From: Candidatus Binatia bacterium
GTDB taxonomy: Bacteria > Desulfobacterota_B > Binatia > UBA9968
Assembly: GCA_025922795.1 (NCBI GenBank)
Contig: JAICHC010000261.1
Coordinates: forward strand, 1-5,203
Reading direction: 5' to 3'
DNA length: 5,203 nucleotides
The notes beneath the pieces were generated by a model that searched no databases, was not told the origin of the DNA, and saw nothing but the letters and a program-made list of their open reading frames with translations. Below are positions 1 to 5,203 of this stretch, piece after piece; position 1 is the stretch's first letter; every line of letters begins with the position of its first letter. Made by a program: the position numbers and the translations under genes.

Positions 1-57
1 GATAAAATCGATCGCTACCGCTACAACCTGGACAAGGGCACGATGATGAAGGTCTAG
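1..57 (+). CDS. C-terminal end of an unidentified protein (5'-truncated)
   Basis: Reading from the first base gives 18 open codons, DKIDRYRYNLDKGTMMKV, followed by TAG at 55-57. The peptide is charged and aromatic (RYRYN) and has no recognisable domain. I treat it as the tail of a gene that begins left of the window because the frame is open to the edge and the next gene on the same strand starts about 106 bp later, as expected for consecutive genes. Eighteen codons are too few to establish coding or assign a family, and a chance open frame cannot be excluded. Confidence 0.5.
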   Translation, partial: DKIDRYRYNLDKGTMMKV

Positions 58-153
58 CTTGGGAAAGAATCGAGATGAAAACAGATCTGCATCGGCCAAG
101 CCAGCTTTTATTTTATTGTCTTTATCCTGGCACCTGCCAATCTTTTCCATCGC

Positions 154-159
154 GAGGGG
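154..159 (+). promoter_or_regulatory. Ribosome binding site supporting the ATG at 164
   Basis: GAGGGG is a purine-rich Shine-Dalgarno-like run ending 4 nt before the ATG at 164. The spacing is slightly short, but it favours this start over the TTG at 59, which opens the same frame directly after the preceding stop codon and has no comparable site. Confidence 0.5.
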
Positions 160-163
160 CTTG

Positions 164-877
164 ATGGGCGGTGACGAGATTTTTTTCGAGCAGATTCGTT
201 CCTCCGGATGTTTATCTTACCTTCTCGGCTGCGCCCAAGAGAAAGTCTGCGTGGCCATCGACCCCGAGCTCGATAAAGCCGACGATTATTTAGGCATCGC
301 CGAATTTCTAGGATCAAAGATCCTCTATGCGATCGACACCCACACCCACGCCGACCACAGCTCCGCCTGCAAGGTCATGCGCGAGCGCTTTGGAGTCAAG
401 GTCGTCATGCACCGCGCCAGTGACGCGCCGTACGTCGATATCCGCGTCGAAGAAGGTGAAGAGATTCAATTCGGCCGGCAATCCTTGAAGGTCATCCACA
501 CGCCCGGCCACACCCAAGATGCCATGTGCCTGCTGTTCAAGGACCGCATTTTTACCGGCGATACGCTGTTGATTGGTGGTTGCGGCCGGACGGATCTTCC
601 CGGTGGCGACGCCGAAGCGCAGTACCGCAGCCTGCTGAAACTCAAAGCTCTGGACGACGACATTCGTGTTTATCCTGGTCACGATTACCGCGAAGCGGTT
701 TCCTCCCTCGCTGACGAAAAGCAAAAAAATGCTCGCATGTTGATCCCAACGCAGCACGAGTTCGTCAAATTCATGACGTCACGTAAACCTCCCCTGCCGC
801 GTAAAATCCAGGAAGCGCTCGAATGGAATCGCACGCCGATTCAGGGGACGCAACGAGGTATGGGCGAAGGGATTTAG
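164..877 (+). CDS. ETHE1-like persulfide (sulfur) dioxygenase, metallo-beta-lactamase fold
   Basis: This 237-residue protein has the metallo-beta-lactamase fold and aligns by eye with ETHE1-type persulfide dioxygenases, which oxidise glutathione persulfide to sulfite with O2 and a mononuclear non-haem iron in sulfide detoxification. Visible motifs are THTHADH (residues 59-65), HTPGHT (112-117), FTGDTLL (130-136), GCGRTD (139-144) and YPGHDY (170-175). By family analogy H60, H116 and D133 would bind iron. The C-terminal part (EFVKFM, then a proline-rich stretch and ALEWN) also follows the ETHE1 pattern, and the length is close to the ~240-250 residues usual for the family. No signal peptide or rhodanese domain is present, so it is probably cytosolic. 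The usual GRTDFQ reads GRTDLP here. The frame opens at TTG 59, but I prefer ATG 164, where homology begins (FFEQIRSSG) after a ribosome binding site; the extra 35 residues look non-coding. The last base of the stop codon is the first base of a repeat element. A glyoxalase II-like hydrolase is a less likely alternative. Confidence 0.82.
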   Translation: MGGDEIFFEQIRSSGCLSYLLGCAQEKVCVAIDPELDKADDYLGIAEFLGSKILYAIDTHTHADHSSACKVMRERFGVKVVMHRASDAPYVDIRVEEGEEIQFGRQSLKVIHTPGHTQDAMCLLFKDRIFTGDTLLIGGCGRTDLPGGDAEAQYRSLLKLKALDDDIRVYPGHDYREAVSSLADEKQKNARMLIPTQHEFVKFMTSRKPPLPRKIQEALEWNRTPIQGTQRGMGEGI

Positions 878-1021
878 CAGGCCGCTGAAAAGCCTCATCG
901 CTGGGGTGCGCTCGATCGCTCTCGACGAATCTCGTTTTCGTCTGACGTGTTCGTGCTCGTGCGGATTTCACGGTCACGCGCGATCCCTGCGCGCCTTGCT
1001 TGTAAAATTTTAGCGGTCTGC
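877..1021. repeat. Palindromic MITE/REP-like element with terminal inverted repeats
   Basis: The left end reads GCAGGCCGCTGAAAAG (877-892). The reverse complement of the right end (1006-1021) reads GCAGACCGCTAAAATT, matching at 12 of 16 positions, with 9 of the outer 10 identical. Symmetry continues inside: GATCGC at 914-919 is mirrored by GCGATC at 980-985, at nearly equal distances from the two ends (37 and 36 bp). The whole could fold into a long imperfect hairpin. There is no plausible gene inside and no clear target-site duplication outside. From memory, elements beginning GCAGGC(C/T)GCTGAAAA and ending with a GCGCCTTGC block before the terminal repeat are scattered between genes in several GC-rich proteobacterial genomes; this needs a database check. 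It fills nearly all of the gap between the dioxygenase and recQ. Confidence 0.65.
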
Positions 1022-1044
1022 TCGGCGGCGATGAGTTCAGGAAC

Positions 1045-2898
1045 ATGAAAGCACCGACACACTCGACCACCGCCGGCATTCTCGCCACGGTTCGGCGTTA
1101 CTGGGGATATACGGAATTACGTCCGCTGCAGGAGCAAGCCATCAGAGCCGGACTGGAGCAGCGTGATTCGCTGGTAGTCATGCCGACCGGCGGCGGAAAG
1201 TCGCTTTGCTACCAAGTCCCTGCCGAATTAGCCCAGCGCACCGACGTCGTGATCTCGCCGTTGATCTCGTTGATGAAGGACCAGGTCGATGGCTTGCGCG
1301 CCTGCGGCTATCCGGCTGCGGCGCTTTACAGCGGCATGACGCCCGAGGATGTTCGCCGTACCGAAGACCAGATTGTCACCGGCCGCTTTCGCCTCGTCTT
1401 CGTGGCGCCAGAGCGATTGCTGACAGCGCGCTTTTTGCAGCTCATCGAGCGCTTGAACGTGCGCGCGTTCGCCGTTGATGAAGCTCACTGCATCAGCCAC
1501 TGGGGCCATGATTTCCGTCCTGAATACCGTCGGCTCGCCGATCTAAAAAAACGTTTTCCGCAAACCAGCGTGCACGCCTACACCGCCACCGCCACCGAAC
1601 GCGTGCGCGCCGACATCGCCGCGCAACTTAGGCTCACCAATCCGCTGACGCTGGTCGGCACCTTCGACCGTGCCAATCTGGTTTATCGAATCGTCCCTCG
1701 TGCCGAGGCGCGCAATCAAACCCTGGAAATATTACGCCGCCATCCGGGTCAGGCCGCGATCGTCTATTGCATCAGCCGAAGAGACACGGAAGCGATGGCG
1801 GCATTTCTGCAGGCCCACCGGGTGCGCGCCGCTTTCTATCATGCCGGCATGGAAGCCGACGAGCGGCGCAGCACGCAAGACGATTTCGCATCCGAAGCAC
1901 TCGATGTGGTCGCCGCTACGGTCGCTTTCGGCATGGGCATTGATCGCAGCGACGTGCGCTGCGTGATTCACGCCGCCATGCCCAAATCCATCGAGCACTA
2001 TCAGCAAGAAACCGGCCGGGCCGGACGCGACGGCATGGAAGCCGAATGCGTGCTGCTCTATTCGGCGGCCGATGTGCTGCGCTGGGAATCGCTGATTGAG
2101 AAGAGCGCCATGGATGCGAAGGAACCCGCCGATATTATTGCGGCCTCGCGCGAGCTGCTGGAGTGCATGCGCCGATTGTGCAGTGGCGTTCATTGTCGTC
2201 ACCGCAAGCTGTCCGAATATTTTGGCCAGGAATACGCCAAGGCGAACTGCGCAGCATGCGATGTCTGCTTGGGTGAAGTCGAGGGCTTGGCCGACGCCAC
2301 GGTCACGGCGCAGAAGATTTTGTCGTGCATCGCGCGAGCGGGTGAACGCTTCGGTGGAGAACATATTGTCGATATTCTGTCGGGAGCGAATACCGAACGA
2401 ATTCGGCGCTGGGGCCATCAACAGCTGAGCACTTACGCTTTGATGAAAGACACTCCGCGTCCGACTCTGATGAACATGCTCTACCAGCTCATCGATAACG
2501 GCCTGCTCGAGCGCACAGCCGATGAACGCCCGGTGCTCCGGCTGAACGCCGCCGCCCGCGAAGTCCTGCGCGGCAGACGGACCGTGCAACTCCTGCAGCC
2601 GAAGACCAAAGTCAAAAAAACCCGCTACCAGGAAAAATCTTGGGAGAACGTCGACGCCGGGCTTTTCGAGACCCTTCGAAACCTGCGCCGCCAACTTGCC
2701 GAGGAGCGGCGCGTGCCTGCCTATGTCCTATTCAGCGATGCCACGCTCCGCGACATGGCTCGGGCTCGACCGGGCTCGCCTGATGCACTGCTCACTGTCC
2801 GCGGCGTCGGCGAGCGCAAGCTGGCCGATCTCGGACAGCGCTTCCTCGAGGCGATCGTGAGCTACTGTCGCGCAAATCGCTTGCCATTGGACGTGTAA
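1045..2898 (+). CDS. recQ: ATP-dependent DNA helicase RecQ
   Basis: This 617-residue cytoplasmic protein is a full-length RecQ, a 3'-5' superfamily 2 DNA helicase of recombination and repair, close in size to the ~609-residue E. coli enzyme. In order: an N-terminal Q-motif region (LRPLQEQAI, 25-33); Walker A MPTGGGKS (46-53, K52); DEAH (145-148) followed by the RecQ aromatic-rich loop with HWGHDFRPEY (152-161); motif III TATAT (180-184); motif IV near YCISRRDT (241-248); motif V with FGMGIDRSDVR (295-305); motif VI QQETGRAGRDG (320-330). A zinc site is supplied by C384, C402, C405 and C408, and the RQC winged helix spans roughly 415-515 (GERFGGEHIVDILSGAN, then GHQQLSTYALMKD). A basic linker (519-531) leads to an HRDC domain at about 538-612. 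The ATG at 1045 is the first start in frame and the next Met lies inside Walker A, so the start is secure, although the Shine-Dalgarno is poor (AGGA only 2 nt upstream; GATGAG 9 nt upstream). No key residue is missing. Confidence 0.97.
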   Translation: MKAPTHSTTAGILATVRRYWGYTELRPLQEQAIRAGLEQRDSLVVMPTGGGKSLCYQVPAELAQRTDVVISPLISLMKDQVDGLRACGYPAAALYSGMTPEDVRRTEDQIVTGRFRLVFVAPERLLTARFLQLIERLNVRAFAVDEAHCISHWGHDFRPEYRRLADLKKRFPQTSVHAYTATATERVRADIAAQLRLTNPLTLVGTFDRANLVYRIVPRAEARNQTLEILRRHPGQAAIVYCISRRDTEAMAAFLQAHRVRAAFYHAGMEADERRSTQDDFASEALDVVAATVAFGMGIDRSDVRCVIHAAMPKSIEHYQQETGRAGRDGMEAECVLLYSAADVLRWESLIEKSAMDAKEPADIIAASRELLECMRRLCSGVHCRHRKLSEYFGQEYAKANCAACDVCLGEVEGLADATVTAQKILSCIARAGERFGGEHIVDILSGANTERIRRWGHQQLSTYALMKDTPRPTLMNMLYQLIDNGLLERTADERPVLRLNAAAREVLRGRRTVQLLQPKTKVKKTRYQEKSWENVDAGLFETLRNLRRQLAEERRVPAYVLFSDATLRDMARARPGSPDALLTVRGVGERKLADLGQRFLEAIVSYCRANRLPLDV

Positions 2899-2907
2899 GC
2901 GGCCTGC
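2898..2907. repeat. 10-bp copy of the repeat-element terminus at the recQ stop codon
   Basis: AGCGGCCTGC is the exact reverse complement of the left end of the repeat element (877-886) and differs by one base from its right end in direct orientation (1012-1021, AGCGGTCTGC). Its first base is the last base of the recQ TAA stop. No second terminus or further similarity is seen beside it, so it may be a remnant end of another copy or a chance match in GC-rich DNA. Confidence 0.35.
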
Positions 2908-2989
2908 GCCAGAGAGACTGTCGTCGAGCGAAAGCTGGAAGTTTGAGTCAACACAAAAAGCAGAGCAGACAAAGAGTTAGACATTGTAG

Positions 2990-3021
2990 CTCGCGTTCTC
3001 CGCGAGGTGTGATGATATCAC
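2990..3021. other. Two small stem-loops between convergent genes (possible weak terminator region)
   Basis: CTCGCG (2990-2995) pairs with CGCGAG (3001-3006) across a 5-nt loop. Just after it, GTGAT (3009-3013) pairs with ATCAC (3017-3021) across a 3-nt loop. They sit in the 154-bp gap between the 3' ends of recQ and the minus-strand molybdoenzyme gene, where a bidirectional terminator might be expected. Neither is followed by a U-tract on either strand, so they are not canonical intrinsic terminators. The remainder of the gap shows no gene. Confidence 0.25.
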
Positions 3022-3052
3022 TACTGCACGCGATTATCCTTTGCCTTCACCC

Positions 3053-5203
3053 TTATCCTTGATCCTTCTTAGAGAGATAGTACGCTTCCAACGCCGGCTT
3101 GTACGAGCGCGGCAGCCAGTACGGCCGGCGCAGATTATCCGGGCCGGGCGCCGGGCGCGTTTTGAGGAGCCATTTCTTATAGACCTCGTGCGACTTGTTG
3201 GTATCGACAAAAACGTCGCCATATCTGTCCTCGGGGCCGGGCTTGGTTATCCGAACTTTCTGATGCCAACAATGCTGGCCGCTGATGTAGTCGGGCTGTA
3301 CCGGGAAAGTCAGATTCTGGTGCACGCCGCCGTCTTCCCAGAAGATTCGCTCGGAGTCGGGATCGCCGCTTTTGAACGGCTTGATACCGTGAATCGTCCG
3401 CATCATCCACTTGCCTTCGCCCGTCTGCTTGAGATCGACTAGCGCCGTCGACCAGCGCTCCCCTCCTTGATCTTCCGCCAGGCGCCAGCGGCCGAGATGA
3501 TGGGAGCAGGCAATCACACCGGGCTTGATGCCTTCAGTCACCCAGACTTTGTCGATGAAGTAGCCGATCTCGGTATGAACCTTTAACAGATCGCCGGTTT
3601 TGACGTCGAAATTTTCCGCGTCTTTCGAGTTCAGCCAAAGCGGATTGCGGTGAGAAATCTCGTACAACCACTTGGCGTTGCCGGATCGAGTGTGGATCAA
3701 GGTCGGCAGGCGAAAGGTCGGCAACAGCAGCATCTCCCCGGCCGCAAGGTCGATCTGTTCCGGATGAACGTGGCTCTTGATGTAACCGGGAATGGCGTGC
3801 TCAGGCCACCTCCACTCTTTCAGCGTGCGAGAGAAAAATTCGAGTTTGCGCGACGGCGTCGGAAAGCCGACGCACGCGTTGCCATCGATCTCGACACCGA
3901 TCGTCGCGCCGTTTTTTTGAATGATCTTGGTGTTCGGGTTTATGGTTGCGTCGGCAAGATCGCTCGACCTGAGCCCGGTCTCGTGAACTTTGTAAACGTT
4001 GTCCTCGATCAAAAACGCGCCGTACTTGCGCATGTACTCAAGCGGCTTCATGCCTTGTTTCGCCGCCGCCTCCGGCAGTCCCGGCACGCTGTTTTCGAAG
4101 ATCCAGCGGTAGTAATCATCCACGGTCATCTTTGCGCCCGGCTCATAGGGTGACTCGAAATACTTCCGGATCCCGAGCGCTCCATCGGGATCGACGCGCC
4201 ACGAGAGCTCGATCCAGAATTCGTCCTCTTCCCAAACTTCGCCGATGCCCGCGGCTTCATGAGCCTCGTACGTGGTATTGAATTTTTTACCTTCCTTCTC
4301 CAGCGCCACGCGTAAAATCGGTTGGCGAAAACCGATCCACCGTGCAGCCTGAGTTTCCTGGCTCATCAGGTCGTGGCGCTCGGATGCATGCCCCATCGGC
4401 AAAACGTAATCAGCGAACCACGCCGTCTCGCTCCAGGTCGGCGTGAGACAGGCATGGCGCTCGACTCTGGTCTCGTCGCAAAGCATCTCGATCCAGCTCA
4501 TGCCGTCGGGATTGGTCCACACCGGGTTATAGACCCGGGTGAAATACATCGCCAGCTTGCCGCGTCCTTCCTTGAGAAAATGCGGCAGCAAATAGCTCAT
4601 CTCGAAAAACGCCAACGGATATTCGCGCGGAATGAGCAACTCGTTCCAGACTTTAGCCGGCGGCGGCATGAGCGGCGGCGCGGGAATATATTTGTTCGTG
4701 GCGTTGGGCGCCGTGCCGCCGACGCTGCCCACCGAGCCGGCCAGAACGCCGAGCAACTGCAGGGCGCGCGCCACTTGCCAGCCACCGAGATTCCCCGCCG
4801 CCGTATTGCGCCAGACATGCGATGAAAAAGCAGAGCCTGCATCAGCAATTTCACGCGCGACTTCAACAATCACATTAGGCTCGATACCGGCTTCCTTGGC
4901 AGCGAACTCGGGAGTGTATTGCGCGTAGGTATCCTTGAGAATCTGGACGAAGGAGCGAAATGTCTGCGGCATGTTCGAATGCTCGTCGCGCAGGTACTCT
5001 TCCCAGTTGACCCACTGGCGCACGAATTGGCGGTCGAAAAGACCTTCTTGCAGCAAAACATTGCACATCGCCAGCAGGATTGCCGCCTCGCTGCCCGGCC
5101 ATGAGGAAATCCAATAGTCGGCTTTCGACGCGGTATTGGACAGCCGGGTATCGATCACGCAGATCTTTGCACCGCGCTCCTTGCCTTCGATAATTCTTTG
5201 CGC
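3053..5203 (-). CDS. Molybdopterin oxidoreductase catalytic subunit, DMSO-reductase family (N-terminus beyond window)
   Basis: The frame runs from TAA (3053-3055) to the right edge without a stop, giving about 716 codons. The GTG at 5158 is internal: the 15 codons upstream read AQRIIEGKERGAKIC and lead into the conserved VIDTRLSNTASKADYW. The family binds Mo/W bis-molybdopterin guanine dinucleotide. Visible regions, counted from the first visible codon, are: VIDTRLSNTASKADYWISSWPGSE (16-39, cofactor-binding domain); WRNTAAGNLGGWQVARAL (about 131-148); TRVYNPVWTNPDG (222-234); TPTWSETAWFADYVLPMGHASERHD (254-278, the family's T-ET-x-AD-xVLP pattern); and the C-terminal molybdopterin-dinucleotide-binding domain (about 494-574), with HTRSGNAKWLYEISHRNPLW and the end of the domain at CSHHLGRW. 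A ~140-residue tail with HCWHQKVRI and YGDVFVDTNK follows. Any N-terminal Cys cluster for [4Fe-4S], the Mo ligand and any Tat signal lie outside, so substrate and location cannot be fixed. Polysulfide/thiosulfate reductase-like and phenylacetyl-CoA:acceptor oxidoreductase-like enzymes are candidates. Electron-transfer subunits would be expected to the right. Confidence 0.9.
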   Translation of the reverse strand, partial: AQRIIEGKERGAKICVIDTRLSNTASKADYWISSWPGSEAAILLAMCNVLLQEGLFDRQFVRQWVNWEEYLRDEHSNMPQTFRSFVQILKDTYAQYTPEFAAKEAGIEPNVIVEVAREIADAGSAFSSHVWRNTAAGNLGGWQVARALQLLGVLAGSVGSVGGTAPNATNKYIPAPPLMPPPAKVWNELLIPREYPLAFFEMSYLLPHFLKEGRGKLAMYFTRVYNPVWTNPDGMSWIEMLCDETRVERHACLTPTWSETAWFADYVLPMGHASERHDLMSQETQAARWIGFRQPILRVALEKEGKKFNTTYEAHEAAGIGEVWEEDEFWIELSWRVDPDGALGIRKYFESPYEPGAKMTVDDYYRWIFENSVPGLPEAAAKQGMKPLEYMRKYGAFLIEDNVYKVHETGLRSSDLADATINPNTKIIQKNGATIGVEIDGNACVGFPTPSRKLEFFSRTLKEWRWPEHAIPGYIKSHVHPEQIDLAAGEMLLLPTFRLPTLIHTRSGNAKWLYEISHRNPLWLNSKDAENFDVKTGDLLKVHTEIGYFIDKVWVTEGIKPGVIACSHHLGRWRLAEDQGGERWSTALVDLKQTGEGKWMMRTIHGIKPFKSGDPDSERIFWEDGGVHQNLTFPVQPDYISGQHCWHQKVRITKPGPEDRYGDVFVDTNKSHEVYKKWLLKTRPAPGPDNLRRPYWLPRSYKPALEAYYLSKKDQG

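Noticed and set aside
86..118. Possible intrinsic terminator for the first gene (GGC-CAA-GCC followed by a T-rich run)
   Set aside because: The stem is only three base pairs, and several bases plus interrupting A residues separate it from and break up the T run, so the structure is not convincing.
116..144. Possible promoter for the dioxygenase gene (TTGTCT, 17 bp, AATCTT)
   Set aside because: The -10 matches consensus at only three of six positions; an AT-rich patch alone is not enough.
59..163. N-terminal extension of the dioxygenase from TTG at 59
   Set aside because: The TTG lies immediately after the preceding stop, has no clear ribosome binding site, and the 35 added residues have no similarity to the family. 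ATG 164 has a GAGGGG site and matches the usual start of the domain.
314..757. 147-codon minus-strand open frame opposite the dioxygenase gene
   Set aside because: It is a shadow of the conserved metallo-beta-lactamase coding sequence and has no recognisable motifs.
1003..1008. TAAAAT as a -10 box for recQ
   Set aside because: There is no acceptable -35 at the right distance, and the A/T run is part of the element's terminal inverted repeat.
1732..2694. 320-codon minus-strand open frame opposite recQ
   Set aside because: It lies entirely antisense to a secure recQ gene with all its motifs. Its translation shows no recognisable domain; long antisense frames are common in GC-rich genes.
3041..4928. 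Several plus-strand open frames of 98-167 codons opposite the molybdoenzyme gene
   Set aside because: They are all antisense to a continuous, well-conserved molybdopterin oxidoreductase frame and encode no recognisable proteins.
5156..5158. GTG as the start of the molybdoenzyme gene
   Set aside because: The frame stays open to the window edge and the residues on both sides form one continuous conserved motif, so this GTG is an internal valine codon.

Overview
The window looks like ordinary chromosomal DNA from a GC-rich, probably free-living bacterium. Gene content and codon style would fit deltaproteobacteria-like or related uncultured soil or sediment lineages, but no taxonomic marker is present, so that placement is a guess. 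It holds two complete genes, the ends of two others, and a short palindromic repeat.

Layout: positions 1-57 are the last 18 codons and stop of an unidentified plus-strand gene. A complete ETHE1-type metallo-beta-lactamase-fold protein, a probable persulfide (sulfur) dioxygenase, follows at 164-877. Immediately after it, sharing the last base of its stop codon, lies a ~145-bp element (877-1021) with imperfect terminal inverted repeats. I read it as a small non-coding MITE/REP-like repeat. It ends 23 bp before a full-length recQ helicase gene (1045-2898) with intact helicase, zinc-binding, RQC and HRDC regions. The 10 bp at the recQ stop codon (2898-2907) exactly repeat the left end of that element in inverted orientation. 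A 154-bp convergent intergenic region with two small stem-loops follows. The rest of the window (3053-5203, minus strand) is the C-terminal ~716 codons of a DMSO-reductase-family molybdopterin oxidoreductase, whose N-terminus lies beyond position 5203.

Functional links: the persulfide dioxygenase (sulfide/persulfide oxidation) and recQ (DNA repair) share a strand, but a repeat element separates them and they are not obviously functionally linked. The molybdoenzyme belongs to a separate, convergent unit that continues past the right edge. A sulfur theme linking the dioxygenase and the molybdoenzyme is possible but unproven, because the molybdoenzyme's substrate cannot be read from this fragment. 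I found no convincing new multi-gene system. The points most worth a second look are the repeat element, its termini at two stop codons, and the unassigned clade of the molybdoenzyme.
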